The translations under genes were made by a program, and so were the position numbers. Of a stretch of 64,000 nt of DNA, positions 34,554 through 47,971 are shown one piece after another. The DNA is taken from assembly GCF_016801865.2 (NCBI RefSeq), contig NC_068938.1:9734520-9798519 (forward strand), in the 5' to 3' direction. Origin of the DNA: Culex pipiens pallens. Its lineage: Eukaryota; Arthropoda; Insecta; Diptera; Culicidae. Within the stretch, counting starts at the first letter, position 1. Every line of letters begins with the position of its first letter. The notes beneath the pieces were generated by a model. That model saw only the letters and a list, made by a program, of their open reading frames with translations, was not told the DNA's origin and searched no databases.

Positions 34554-34966
34554 GTCGGGACCGTGGTGTAGGGGTAAGCGTGATTGCCTCTCACCCATTC
34601 GGCCTGGGTTCGTTCCCAGAAGGTTCCGGTGGCAAATTTTGAGACGAGATTTGTCTGATCACGCCTTCCGTCGGACGGGAAGTAAATGTTGGCCCCGGAC
34701 TAACCTAAAAAAGGTTAGGTCGTTAGCTCAGTCCAGGTGTAGGACTCGTCTCCCTGGGTCCTGTCCTGGTGGAGTCACTGGTAGGCAGTTGGACTCACGA
34801 TCCAATGGTCGTCAGTTTGAATCCCGGGGTGGATGGAAGCTAAGGTGTAAAAAGAGGTTTGCAATTGCCTCAATAATCAAGCCTTCGGACACCTAGTTTC
34901 GAGTAGGAATCTCGCAATCGAGAACGCCAAGGCAATGATGTAGAGCGAATAATTTGATTTTTGAAC
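34554..34966 (+). mobile_element. SINE family S, dimeric copy with two tRNA heads
   Basis: Flanked by the 10-bp duplication TTATAAACAA (34544-34553 and 34967-34976). The first head (GGGACCGTGGTGTAGGGGTA, box B GGGTTCGTTCCC) is shared with 60271-60573. A second tRNA-like segment lies near 34768-34830, with anticodon-arm hairpin TTGGACTCACGATCCAA and box B AGTTTGAATCCC, and is absent from that copy. The tail ends GAATAATTTGATTTTT. Confidence 0.8.
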
Positions 34967-35202
34967 TTATAAACAAAAATCTTTTTTTTCTTTAATTTTT
35001 GTGTAATGATGCATCGTAATGGATGTTGTTGCTAATTAATTTATTTCTGGCAGCTTATCATAATGGTAATCTGATAGAAATGTAAACAACACAAATTATG
35101 CTGAACTTTGAGTAAAAAGTATCGTTTAATAATGCATATTTGTTTTGTTACTATTAATGTTTTGAAAAGAGTCTTAGAATACGGCGAAAGTGAAATACTA
35201 GT

Positions 35203-36119
35203 ACCGTAAACCGGGGTGACTTTGGTAGGATTTCAATTTGTTTTTGGAATATTTTTCAACAGGTAAGGTTTTACTCAACATTATTATTTTTAAAACATGT
35301 ACTGGGGTAGGCCACACAAAGTCCATGCACTATTTTGGAAAAAAAGTTTTTTCAATAGTGTTTAGAAAAATAGTTACGTTAAAAGATCTTAGTTTAAATT
35401 CCGGGGTGACTTTGATAGTCAGAGTTTTTCTTGCTAAAATCATATTAAGGATGTTTAAACTTTATTTGTACGTTGAATGTACCATTACTGAAGTTGCTGA
35501 TATTGTTTTGAGAAAAAAAAATCAATGTTTATATTTAGTTAACTAAGTTTATAAGCTTTTTAACAAAATAAATAAAAATTTTAGGTAAAATTGTTAAAAA
35601 GTCGGAATTTTGCCTGAAATTTGCAAAAACTAGTTTTGTTTATAAAATTATCGATTTATATTGCATTTTATACTGAATTCAAAGCACTAATCGCAAGTTT
35701 TCACATTTTACATTAAATTTGTTCAACTGAAATTGCCTATAAATTTGAAGTTTTTTTTTTAAATTGTGTTTCAAAAACACATATTATTTATTATTTACAA
35801 ACTTATTTTACCTTCTCCTAGTGGAAAATTGTCCAAAAAATCCGAAAATGCATTCCGTTTTCCGATTCAAAATCATGTCCATTGAGAAAATCATGACACT
35901 TTGAGAAGTTTAAAAAAATGAGTTTCATCACAATTTTCTTAACTTTAGTTTACTAACTTTTTGAACTTTTCAAAATTTCATGAAAAGTTCTTTTTGAGGT
36001 TCTTTGAACACTTTTCTACCACGGTCAGAATGATTCTAAACAATTCCGTACGTATTTTAATTGTATTCTTCATTTTGCGGAAAAATCGCAAACCTATCAA
36101 AGTCACCCCGTTTTACGGT
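35203..36119. mobile_element. MITE with ACCGTAAACCGGGGTGAC ends
   Basis: The left end ACCGTAAACCGGGGTGACTT is inverted as AAGTCACCCCGTTTTACGGT at the right. An internal copy CCGGGGTGACTTTGATAG lies near 35401. Length is 917 bp, with no transposase. Confidence 0.75.
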
Positions 36120-36341
36120 TTTTTTTTGGTATTATAACATGAAATCATCCTTGAATTTGAATTTGTGTGGGATCGAATTTTATCACAAGAAAAATAAATT
36201 TAAGAGTACCATTATTTTTTTCTGCAGTTCAATTTCAATATTTCTTTGAAGAATAAAAAAACACACTTTCTCTCATAATACCGTATAATTCGTAAATTTT
36301 TCTTTGACTCAATAAAAAGTTGAAAACAAATTTTGGTTCTA

Positions 36342-36892
36342 TCCCATTCCCCAGAATGATCCATTCTCCCTAAAAGTTTTATTTTTATTATGAATGTACT
36401 TCATTTTAAAAAGTGATCAGTTTAAAGTGTGAAGTGTTCGGTTTTCGCCTTTATTGTTGAGTTTTTTCTTTAAAGAAGGGAAAACTCCCTTGACTGTCTA
36501 ACTGCGGGTAAAAGTTGAAATTTCGCTTTATTTTATAAACTCCCTTGTAATAACTGCAGCATGCTGACACAAGTTAAATTTTCCTTTAGCAGTTATCCCT
36601 AGTAAAGAGAGTTTTCCCAACTCAAAGAATGAAAAAAAAAAATCAATTAGTGTCAGCAGTTATCACAAGTCACGATGTCTTCTTTAAAGCGCTTTCAATA
36701 TTGAATTAATGTTGAAAATTTAATATCATTATGCCAATTGACCATTATGTGACATTATGCCAAATTATGTTATGCCAAACGGCGTTATGCTAAATGGCAT
36801 TACCAAATGGGAAACATAACATGTTTTTCAAGGTCCTAAATATTTCTGGGGAATGGGTCATTCTGAGGAATGGGCCATTCTGGGGAGTGGGA
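36342..36892. mobile_element. MITE with TCCCATTCCCCAGAATGA ends
   Basis: TCCCATTCCCCAGAATGATC at the left is inverted near 36870-36892 (GGCCATTCTGGGGAGTGGGA). Inside are repeated ATTATGCCAAA-type words (36730-36815). A related iterated word (CCAGAATGAACCATTTACC) appears near 53782. Confidence 0.6.
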
Positions 36893-38429
36893 TTCTGAGG
36901 AATGGAATTCATGAATTCCAATTTGGGTTGACACCAAAGTCAAATAAGAAATGATAAACAGAACATTACAGTGTGTTAAACGCTCACACTTTCATAATAT
37001 ACAGAGCTATTTGAATCTCAATTTATTCCTTTAACTTTGCAGAACATTCCTTCCTCTGATACAAGTTTTAAACACTTACAAAGTATAGTGTATGAAACGA
37101 ATGGATGACGATACATGGCTTCTTTGACCAAATAAAAAATTCGAATAATCATCATATTTTAAAATCCAGCCGTTGTTTGAAAAATTTCCTGATATGGTAT
37201 GCGACCATTTCAAAATCATCAAAATATTTTTTTTAGAGGATTGGAAAATTTCACAAACGTTTCGTTTTCATTCCGACGATTTGTTGCCAAACTATCCTCC
37301 TTTTGAAAATTAAGTTGGATAATTAGATAACATTTAGAAAATCCTATTTTTCCATTTGTATTCTTTGCAAGGCATACAGCACTTAATTGTCTAATTTTGA
37401 CAAAACATTAATTAAAGTTATTACTATTACTGCTCAAACAACCCCGGAATTTTGTTCGTGTTTTCAAAGGCTCTAAAGATGCAAGGATTTGTCCCCCAAC
37501 ACCTATGGAAAATTAAAAAAAGGATTTCGGGAAACTGATTTAAAAAAAAACAACATCGGCACCTTTTTTCTTAACAGACCTTACGAATACCTACAGCTTT
37601 GCCTAACATATCAAATTGATCAGAAAATTCCTTTAAAAGATACATATTTTCGAATGTTTACGTACCATTTTTGTATGGATAGATGCAAAATTTGTATGGA
37701 GACTTGTTTAGGTGAACCAATGACACAAAATGGCTTCTTTGGTCATAGGAAAGGCTACCAAAAAGTTTGTGTCAAATCGAAATATATGAATAAATTTCCG
37801 TTACTTGGGGAAAATAGCTAATTAGTTAATTACGTTAACTACGTTTTTTAATGCTTAATAGTTTACAACCGATTGTGCAAATTTATAATACAAATGTATA
37901 ATATGAATGCAAGTTTTTTTTTGTCTCCTGATATATTGGGGATACAGTTTTTTGTTTTTTTTTTTAATTTCTTACTTTTAACATCAAATTCGAGGTTTGT
38001 GACCTCATTTTAGTCAAATTTGATATGGCCTATTAAATTTTAAAATGCATTTTTTCAGTATTTCATCCCCGTCATTTTAACCGCCATCTTGGATTTAAAA
38101 ATGATAAATCACTTTAGAGATGTTCAGGGGTTATGCTAGGCTCGCCAATAAAAAACACAACAAAAACTTCTTTGATGATTCGATTATTCGAAATTAAATT
38201 TTGCCAAGGCCCGTCGGATAATCGAGTTTGGACTGTATTTGAAAACACAGAAATAGAACAAAAAGTTTGGCTTAAATGTATATTGACTCTTGCGAAGTTA
38301 ACAACCTTTTAGTAATTTTTAGTAAGTATTTAATTGCAGCTGTTTCACAAAATTTTGTTTTTTTTTTTGCAATAATAACCAATAGCAAATCTATTTTGAT
38401 CCCTTTTGCAAAACCATTTTTCATGCCAC
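36893..38429. other. AT-rich repeat relics
   Basis: Bases 37560-37800 are a diverged arm of the 12489-14427 foldback family (TTTTTGTATGGATAGATGC, ACAAAATGGCTTCTTTGGTC). No gene seen. Confidence 0.45.
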
Positions 38430-39440
38430 CTTTACCGACTCCAAGAAGTAAAAGAGACCGGTCGCTCTGGCTCGGACAACTGAGAGTTCTTTCAAGCCAA
38501 GCAAAATCTTCGTCCTGAGTCCTGACCCATTCCTAGTATTGGTGCTTATGTGTTCCAGCTGTACGACTCAAGCAAAACCATTCAAAAGCATAAAACGAAC
38601 GTCGAATAAAAACAATCTCATTTCCCTTGCCTGAACCCTGCTGAAAGGCGCAAGAGGAGAAAGAGTGTGAGAGAAAGGACCTTCTTCTTTTATCGCACCC
38701 CGCAGCGAGAGTGGAGAGTGAGTGGTGGAGGTCCTTTCTCGGGCTCGTCGTAATGAGAAAGTATGTACATTGTCTGCTTGTACGTGTGCGTGCGGATGTA
38801 TGTGGGTGTGTGTGTGTAAATATTCTGGAGACGTTTGTAATTTTCTTTTGAGCCTTGGTCGCTTTATTGCTTTGCTCGTTGGTCGGTCGATCGGAACGGA
38901 CCACACGGGCGAAAGTGAGTGTGTGAGTGTGAGTGAGAGAAAGAGAGCGAGAGCATGCTCGAAAGGGATAGAGCACTCTTCGAAGATCCTTAGCCGGGCA
39001 GGAGTAGTGCCTGTGAGTGGTCGGAGGGGTAAGGAGTTGGTGAGGTGGTTCCTTTTTTTTATTGTGTGTCTTTCTTCCTTTTTGCCCGAAAGGATATAAC
39101 CACGATGGGAAAGGTGAAGAAAAGTGGTGGCGTCTCGAGAAAAACCTGAATCTTGTCGACCCTCTGGCAGTCGCGAACCAGTTCTTGGAGGAACAAGTCT
39201 CGGGAAGTTACGGAACCGGTTCGGCAAAGATTTGTGTCCAAGACATTCCAGGATCCAGACACAAGACCATGGGGGACCAGTTCCAGTCAAGTGGTGTCGC
39301 ATAGTTGCAAGGAAAAGTTCAAGATCAATGAGTGCGGGATGAAAATGTGTGTGAGTTGGATGGTGAAAACTTGCCAGTGAAATCTTGATAAGGGTGCAAT
39401 GAAAAAGCAAGTGAATTGGGCATTTAAAACAGGTTCATAA
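38430..39440. other. GC-richer single-copy island
   Basis: Repeat-poor and rich in GT and GA simple sequence. A minus frame of 280 codons (38568-39410) is open, but its translation is His/Thr/Ser/Leu-rich low complexity with no domain, and plus frames are also open across it. I treat it as non-coding regulatory or untranslated DNA. Confidence 0.4.
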
Positions 39441-40050
39441 GAAAGTGCATGCATCCAATGATAAGGAGTTTGTGAAGAGAATAACTAAAGCAAAAAATAG
39501 AAGCAGTTTTAGTGACACACAGCAACGCCGAAAACACATGAAGTAAGTAATAATTGCATGTTTGTTTGTTATCTTAACAGAAAAGATGAAATCGTTATGC
39601 CGTCGGCAAAAATTAAAAAAACGATTCAATAGCTTATTTAAAACTTTTTGTCGTGTTTCTCAGGCCTTGGTACTAAATTCATTCGAGTTCGAGTAAAAGT
39701 TTTATGAACTTAAAACAAATGCATTTTTTTTTACCTTGACAATCATATTTAGTATTATTGGGCTCGTTTTTAAATATCTAGAATTTTTGAGAATTTCCTA
39801 TGTTCAGTAACGCAAAACATTTTTTTTTGAGTAATAAAAATTGTCGCATTTAGATATTTTAAAGGCTAATGATTGAAAAACAACTGAACTGATGTAAAAT
39901 GCATTTTAAAAGACTTTGAACTGATTTTACTCTGGTTATTTTTTATATTTTCTCAAGTGGGCCATTGCCAATATTTGTTCAAGTTTGTGGCTCATCACTC
40001 AGGTTAAGATCTCGTCGAGTGTAAAATCAATTTAGATTTCAAGATATGTA
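39441..40050. other. AT-rich DNA with an inverted repeat fragment
   Basis: Bases 39850-39910 are an inverted fragment of the CAGTTGTTTTGC repeat. Nothing else recognised. Confidence 0.4.
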
Positions 40051-40978
40051 TAGGGTAGGGTAGTCATCAATGAGACACTTTTGGTTTTCAACTTTCAACG
40101 ATTTTTCTAATTTTTTCATAAGCATGTTTTAATGAGCTTTTAGTTGCATTATCATTCTTTTAATGTGTTCTAACATTGACAAAAATATGAGATCGATCCG
40201 ACATCTACAGCCAGAGTTATTCAACTGTCTCATTGTAGACGCACTTGGCAGGAACAATGAGACAGCTGGGGAACAATGAGACACTCTACGAAAATCAACA
40301 TTTTTCTAGCAAAACATCATGTTTTTGTATTGTTCCATTGCAGGTGACTTGCCTTGAGCATTTTAGAGCAATTTTGCCAACATGAAACTTTTAATAACAA
40401 AAGTTACACTAAAAAGTATTTCAATTTTGTAAAATCCATATATTAATACCAAATAACTTTGTATTTTTGGTTAAATGAAGTTTAAACTCTATAAATATGC
40501 CAAAAATCACTTTTAATTCATGTTTTGAAAGATTTCCATCGATTTTGAAAAGTTTATTGAAAAAAAATCAAAGTGTCTCATTGTTCCCCATGGGCTGAAA
40601 TGAGTGGGGAACAATGAGACAACCCTGGATTCTGAGTATATTCTAAATTTTGGCCAAATCTAATGAAAGGACATTGTAGCCCAACTTAATCCCTATAGAA
40701 CGTCGAAAGAAATTTTAAGAAATATTAGTTTTGGTGTAAATGGTAGCCTACGAGTGAAAAAGTTTTTTTTGTCCATAATTTACTTTTACACCCCAGAATC
40801 AAACATTTATGAATTACTTTTCAAGGGAGCGTCCATAACCAAAGCTACTAATATGGCAGACGTGTATCTAGTAGACACACCTTTCCCCCAAATATGAGCC
40901 TGATTGGTTGAAACTACGACTTGTGAGAGCCATTTTATCATTGTACCCCGTGTCTCATTGATGACTACTCTACCCTAC
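40051..40978. mobile_element. MITE with GTAGTCATCAATGAGACAC ends, copy 2
   Basis: Longer terminal repeats than copy 1: TAGGGTAGGGTAGTCATCAA at the left and its inverse ending GACTACTCTACCCTA at the right. Seven AATGAGAC/GTCTCATT words lie at 40069, 40227, 40256, 40275, 40575, 40613 and 40952. It is otherwise very close to 16920-17819, so at least one of the two moved fairly recently. Confidence 0.82.
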
Positions 40979-42050
40979 TAAGTTCTAATGATTAATCGTG
41001 AGTCGTGACAGCATCTTAATATTATTCGACAATGTCAAATACATGATAAAAGAATGAAATTTTGGAAAATGATTCTATGATGTATTAAGTTCTCTAATGA
41101 TTTGATAGTCTTGAAAGACTTAAAAGTCTATTTTTTTTTATTGAATGCTAGAGCAATTCAAAGCATGTGTTATTTTCTCTCATAATAACAAACTAATTAT
41201 TATTTTCAAATATTATTTTAAATAAAAAATATTTTATAAGGGTTCTTACCAATGCAACGATTTGAAATTATCATCATTACCAATGCCTTAAAAAATCTAA
41301 ACAAATGAAAATTATATTGCAGTAATCCTTTATTTGTGTTATGATGTTCCACCAATCTTTTGAACTGTTATAGATATAGATGATTAAGACAAATTATTAA
41401 ATAATTACTTATTCCATAGTTATTTGTAAGGTTATTTAACATTTGCTTGATTCGAAGGATGTATTTTTCCGATAAAAATAAATTAGTTCAAAATCTGACA
41501 GTCAACTTTGATTTAACATTTATCATAGTTTTCTAACAATTTTGTTGTAATGCAGTACAATTCATTTTTGGATTAAATTATAATCTTCCGTCGGCTAACA
41601 CATTTCCTTAACAAATCCCAATGTCAATAAATGCAGTAAACTGATTTAACTGAAGTATGCCAATTTTTAATAATTACTCATATTTTATACATCAACAGGC
41701 TTTGGCAATTCTTTATGAAAACATTTTGTCTTTTAAATCAAAATAATTAAACAAAAACTTTATGTTATATAATTTGCATTTAGCTTTAATTTCATGGATT
41801 TATATTTGATTGTTTTTTTTTAACATTGTTGTTATTTACCTTCTTGTTTTTTTCTTTGAATGACAGGAGACCAAACAATTAATTGGTTGTGGTAAAACCT
41901 CAACGTCTAATTTTTTTATTTTTTTCTTTTCAGGAGTTCTTTTTGAGCTACTTTTGCTCTACGAAAAGCTTCACTATGTTTTTCTACAATCATTTTTTAG
42001 TATTGTTTTGAGAATGTATCTTCTTGATTTTATTTTTTATCAGTAGTTTT
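40979..42050. other. AT-rich DNA without gene
   Basis: Very AT-rich. No repeat pair, exon or RNA recognised. Confidence 0.4.
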
Positions 42051-42059
42051 AGGCCCATT

Positions 42060-42960
42060 CTAAAACCTGTTCTTGAACGATGAAAAAGCCTACTTTTATC
42101 TACTAAAAATAACAGAATCGAAACTTTTCAAAATAAATGCTGAAAAGTTGTACTTTTCAGCATTGAAATGCATGCTGAAAAGTTGAACTTTTCAGCACTT
42201 GTTTCGAAAAGTTATACTTTTCAACATTATTTTGTTTTAAACGGTTAATTGACTCTCAAAGGGTGTTTTTAGGAATTGCAAAAAATATTGTAAGAAACTC
42301 GTTGCAAAAATTGATTTTTTCAGCACTTATCATATTTATCCAACTCGGTGAACTTCGTTGGATAAATGTATGACTCGTGCTGAAAAAATCTTCTTTTTGC
42401 AACTTGTTGCATAAACTACTATTTGCCTATTTGAAGTTGATCATATTTTTTCAGCCACTTTTTCGATTTTATTAATGTTTTTCATATTATTTTCAGATTT
42501 AAGCTTCAAGTAAAAAGAAAATGTGAAAAAACATTATCTGAGACATAAACATTATTGCATAATTATTCTGACATAAAAAGTAGAAAATATTAGTTAAAAC
42601 AGAGTCAAAATTGACCCGAAAAAAAATCATTATATTATCAAAGTCTCGTGAAACAAATTAAGTCATCATACAAAATAATAAAAAATATAGATATTGAAAT
42701 AACAATCCATAGTTTCAACATTTTTTTTTCAAAGGTGTTTTAAAATGTATTCTACGCTAGTTCAGTTGTTTTGCAGTCATTAGTTTTCAACAAATGTAAG
42801 ATTTGACGAAAACAAACAATTTAGCGACAGAAAATCTTTTTGCGATAATAAACAACGAAATTTTTGAAAAATTCTAAGGATTTTTAAATTAACCCAAACA
42901 TGCTAAAAATGATTCTTAACACAGAGGAATGCATTTTTAATTGATTGCTGGAGGGGGGGG
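42060..42960 (+). repeat. dispersed repeat family F plus CAGTTGTTTTGC repeat
   Basis: Three successive hairpins TGCTGAAAAGT...ACTTTTCAGCA lie at about 42134-42240. An outer inverted pair GTTGCAAAAATTGATTTTTT / AAAAAATCTTCTTTTTGCAA sits near 42300-42408. Bases 42690-42950 are the repeat also seen at 5925 and 11890. The stretch ends at a 13-base G run (42953-42965). Confidence 0.6.
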
Positions 42961-43645
42961 GGGGGTTTTAGACAAGAACAAAAAATAAATTTGTTCCAGC
43001 CTAATAAGTTACAGAATATATTTTTCAAATTTTCAGCCAAGGCTTTGAAACCTGTTGAATTTTAAAACTTTAAAACCAACTTTTTTTTAAAATTTAGCTG
43101 GTTTATTGAACATAAATCACTGCGTTCCTTGGTTCAACGACAGAATTTTTAATATGAATTTATAATTCAAACGATAAAATGATGAAAAAATATTTTTTTT
43201 AGATAACTAACCAATTAAACATTGTAAAACACATTCACAGATTAATTTTGCTTGGTTTATGACTTTTTATGAAACTTTTAAAAACACTTTTATCTCATCA
43301 GTTCATCAAAATGTTTTTTTTTTTATCCAAAACAAAACAAATCTTATGTCTTCAAAGATTATGAAAATGAAAAAGATGCAAATAAATTCTCAAAAAGTTG
43401 TAACGTTACGAAAGAGAACAATAATGAATGCTTGACGAACGAATCGGGACTTAGAAACTCGATGAATCTTAAAAATTGTTCCTAAACAACCAAAAAACAA
43501 TAGTTTTGAAAAGTAAAAGTTGTAAATATGAGAGCCTCTTTCCTAAAATATCTCGAATAAAACCATGACATAACAACAAGCCTTGATATAATCTTACAAT
43601 GTTTAATAATATTAAGTTATTCGGAATATGATAATTTATTTACAA
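42961..43645. other. AT-rich DNA without gene
   Basis: No feature recognised. Confidence 0.4.
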
Positions 43646-44480
43646 CAGGGGTGACCAAAGTATAACCCGCGGGCCAAACGTGGCCCGCGAGATGTTTTTT
43701 GTGGTCCGCGGTCCCATTTTGAACGTTCATGTAAAATGGCCCGTTGACCACTTTTAAAGTGATTTTATGCCTCAAGGTTTATTTTAATCTCTTTTATGCT
43801 AATTTTTTCTATTTTTGGTAAAAAACTAATGATTTATTCATATTTTGATTCCTATTTTACAACACACTGTAAAAAATTCTTTAAAAATCAGGGCAAAAAT
43901 TATTTTTTTCAAAATATTTTAAAATATCAATGATTTTTGAGTGGAATTATCAGAATTCAATTGAAATGCATTCCTCTGCGTTTAGAATCATTTTGAGCAT
44001 GTTCGGATTCATTTAGAAATAAATTGAATTTTAGTAATTTTTTTATGAACAGTAAGGCAATAAGTTTCGATTAAATGTTTTTTTGTCGTCGAATCTTAAA
44101 TTTTTTGAAAATAATGATTGCAAATCAACAGATGTTTAAAACATATTCTAACATTTTTCTCATTCAAATGTTGAAATTCGGGCTCTCAACTATTTTTTCG
44201 TTAGTTACACCTAATTCAAAGATAATTTAAATTTTAATGAAAACACAAGTACATTCAACCAAATTTTTATTTTCAAATTCTCAAAACAATAAAATCAACA
44301 ATAGTGATCGAGAACTGTCACTTTGTGTTTTCTATTATTTTTATCAAAAAAAAAAAAAATGTTAAAACATAAAAAAAGTTTCAAAAAAACTTCAACTGAT
44401 TAACTTTTTTAGTTTTATAAATTCTAATAATTTTATTTATTTAAAAAATCTATTTTATGAATTTGGCCCGCAAAGTCATT
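43646..44480. mobile_element. possible hAT-type MITE, degraded
   Basis: The left end CAGGGGTGACCAAAG followed by CCCGCGGGCCAAACG resembles hAT terminal repeats seen in many animals. An inverted TTTGGCCCGCAAAG sits near 44463, but I cannot find a matching right terminus. A CAGTTGTTTTGC-family repeat is embedded in inverse orientation at about 43920-44170. Confidence 0.4.
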
Positions 44481-44739
44481 TGAGCTTCAAATTTGTTTTA
44501 ATGTTTTTTTTCAATTAAGTTTGAAGTTCGAATAAAGCTTGTATTTCTATGCTTTTAACCTGTTTATGAACGACATGATTCTATTTAATTCAACATGCCT
44601 TTTCAAAGCCTGACATTTTTTTAAATCAGCTATGCACAAAAATAACACAGCAGTTTTCAGAATGATACACCAAACCTAACTTAAATTAACGGCGAAATGA
44701 ATATTTCACCACAACTAAGCAACTATTCTAGAACTCGAA

Positions 44740-45608
44740 AAAACTGCCACTTTGACGTGGTCTCACGTGCACCGGTCCAAACTTTCATAATTAACCCTCT
44801 TTCCAGTATGAATAATTAAAAATATCAGCGTCTCCTGACAGCTCTCTCGTATCTCGTTGGCCGGTAGCGTCAGCCAGGTTCAAAACTCTAGTCGCAACAA
44901 CAACGGGCGAAAAAAAAAACTAAAAGTTATCCACCTCCCTCCGAGCTAGTAAATATCAAAAATTGCGCTCATCCCAGCGAAGGCTTCGCTGCGCCTGATA
45001 ACGGTCGATAAAGTTGCAGTTCAACAGTGCAAAAATGGCGTCATTTTTTTTGTTGCTCCGCGACCATTTCCGTCGGCCTGATCCGAGCAGCCCGTCGTAG
45101 TAATAATTCATCCTGTGTAGTGAGTCAGCCAAGCCTGCCAAGCCCAACCAACATCATCATCGCCCATGGTCCTAGTAGGCTGATTTGGGTTTGGTGGATT
45201 GGGGGTGGCTGCTTTTTCAAAATCATCAAACACACATCACAGACGAAAGAAGAATCGCCACGGCCTACTGCTTGGGGGTTGGTTGGAACTGGGGGTCGTG
45301 CCCGAGGAGCGCTCGATTTCCGCTGGTTTCGGCGTCGACGTTTCGATCGACATCGACAGGGTTTACTTTTTAGTGCAGAAGGTGGCAAAAAGTGGGTGGT
45401 GGTGGTGGTGGTGGCGCGGTTCGATGAATCCCCAGGATGCATCATCATCATCGTAGCTTAAGGGAGGGGTCCCGCAAGAAGAAGCGAGGTTAAGGGGTGG
45501 GGGGGCGGTAGATGCACATGAAATCAAGCAACTCAAGAAGAAACGGGGCTGAAGGGGGGTGGTTTGGGGGCTGGATTTTATAATCAAACAGCCCGGCAAG
45601 CCAAAAAG

Positions 45609-45648
<40 letters not shown>

Positions 45649-46020
45649 TAGAAGGACATTCGGTTGAAAGAGAGAGTGAGGGAGAGCTCGCGCGATGGGA
45701 TGAGAGTCAAGCCAAGATGAAGGCAGTGCAGGTGAAAGTGTGGTCAAGAAGGGTGGCGCCCACCTCCACCCATCGACGAACCACGGAACTTGCAGGGATG
45801 CTGCGCCGATGATGATGATGATGATGATGATAATGATGCTTTTGGGATGATGTTTTTAAAGGGTTAGGTGGGGTGGGTTGATAGTGGGGATGTGGGGAGG
45901 AAAAAGTGCAATAACGGATGCTGTGCAGCAAGTGCAGTTGAGATGTGAACGGATGGACAGCACAGTCCAAAGGCGCGAAGACTGGGGGTGGCGCGAGAAA
46001 GGATCAACCCGAGTAGAAGG
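44740..46020. other. GC-richer single-copy island with microsatellites
   Basis: Contains (GGT)n near 45395-45413, (GA)n near 45614-45646 and (GAT)n near 45809-45831, plus CACGTG at 44764-44769. Many overlapping frames are open on both strands because of these runs. No exon with domain content. Candidate regulatory or 5' untranslated DNA. Confidence 0.4.
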
Positions 46021-47946
46021 AAGTTTTAATTGTTAGTTTGGGTATAATTTATCTAAAATTTTGATTGTTTTTTTCTGAATGCATATGATAATTTCATCAA
46101 AAGATTCTGCTATAACAAATGAAATCATTTATCAAAATTATGAATAAAATTAAGTTTGCGAAAATGCCAATTGCGAATTTACATGATGATTTGAAAAATG
46201 ACATGTTCTAAATAATTCAAGAACTCTAGAATTTCGCAAATAAAAAAAATCTGTTTTTAAATTGTTTATTTTTTTTATTTCGATGAAACTTTGTCCATCG
46301 ATTCTTTAGGTCCAAATAAGCCATTTTTTACCTTTGGTTACAAATACAAATTTTGGGGCTGTCCCTACAAATGTGCTATCCTTTAGAAAAAATATATTTG
46401 AAAAACTTGTAAAACTCTCTACAATTTTTTTTATAGACATTGTTAATCCAACCTTTTGTTGCTGAGCTTTTGCCCTGCAAAAATTAAAAAATTCCGGAAA
46501 ATATGATTTTCTAAGTACTACCCTCAGGTTCCCAGTTTTAAATCGATGGTATATTGGAAACTAGTATTTTAATAATGTGATTTTTAATTTTATATTTTGA
46601 AACTCGTGTGAAAATTTTCAACTTTCAAAAACAAAAACAAATCTCAGATTTTAAAAATCACGACTTACATTTCAGAAGGACTTACAGAATTTTTTTCAAT
46701 AATATTCTATTTATAAAATTTATGTTTTTTTTAAATTTATTGATGTTTTTATATCGTTACACGTTCTGAAAAAAACTTGCCAAAATTAACCTTGATTCAA
46801 AATAATACATTTCAAGAGTTTTGTTTTGAAAGGGTTTTGCAAACAAAATTTAAAATTTTTGCTTTTTGAGTGTTTTAAAAACGGCCATGAGTCAGGGATT
46901 TTCAAAAACATAAAAAAAAACAAAAAAAAAAACTAAAATTTGGTTTATAGGACCTTTTAAAAAAACTTAAGATTTGTCAAAACGAAATGTTGTACCTTTT
47001 TGAAAAATATATTGCGTTCTGTATTTTAAGATGAAATCAAGTTAAAATACATTAATGCTGAAGATTTTAAAGGTCAGTATAAAATATGTTCTCAATACTT
47101 TTTTACTTTGCCAAAGACGTTATTAATTTCATTTTCTCAGGGAATAAGTAATAACACTTTTAGTCCCGATGAACCATATTCAAAGCGGAATCGTCATGCT
47201 TTGGGTTCGCTAATTCAAATACAGTTCTAAAGCAAATCAGCTTTGTTTGACCAGATATTCAATATTGATGAATGTTTTTCGGATGATCCTCCAAACCGTT
47301 ATTCAAAACAGACGTTAATGTGTAAGATCTTGAAAGGATTAAAAAAAATCAAAAATAGTAAGACAATAAGTAAATTAAAAAAAAAAGTTAGACGATAACT
47401 ATTTGATCAAAAATGTTTTTGTAAAAAAAGCATACGAATCAGTTGTATTATTTTGATTTTTTTTTGTGTAACTTCTTATTCAACAATTACGACTTTTACC
47501 GATCTGTGCTTTCGGAATTCAGCATTTGTAAAATATTTCATTCTTATTTCATTTGAATAAAAATGCATAAATCAGCGTTAAACAATGTATTCTGAACAGT
47601 TTACAATCGATTTAAAGTTTTTTTTTTCAATAAAAAAAACAAATTTCAGCTAGTGATATTTTTTTGGCCCATTGATCTTTGGGGGAAATATTGAATAGAT
47701 TGGGGAACAAAAACTTGAAATAAAATTGGTAAAGGCCAATATCAGCGATGGAATAATCATCATCAAAAGAAAATCATTGGATGTTCATCAAGAGAAAAAA
47801 TCCGAAGGGAGCATGCTCTCCTCTCTCGCGCACGAAAGATCGGTAAAAAGAATCTAAAAAAAATCATCATCTTGATTATTCGGCGGAACATCTCTTTCAC
47901 TACTACACTTGCAAGTGTAACGTTACACGTCGGAAATTGGCCTGTA
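46021..47946. other. AT-rich repeat relics
   Basis: Bases 46300-46500 weakly resemble the inner arm of the 12489-14427 foldback (TTTTGTTGCTGAGCTTTT). No gene recognised. Confidence 0.4.
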
Positions 47947-47971
47947 ACATTTTGTAGATGGGCAATGTGTG

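Noticed and set aside
38568..39410. 280-codon open frame on the minus strand
   Set aside because: The translation is low-complexity (His, Thr, Ser, Leu runs from GT/GA simple sequence), has no domain, and plus-strand frames are open over the same bases.
45027..45970. Frames of up to 144 codons with poly-Val, poly-His and poly-Thr
   Set aside because: They are translations of GGT, GAT and GA microsatellites.
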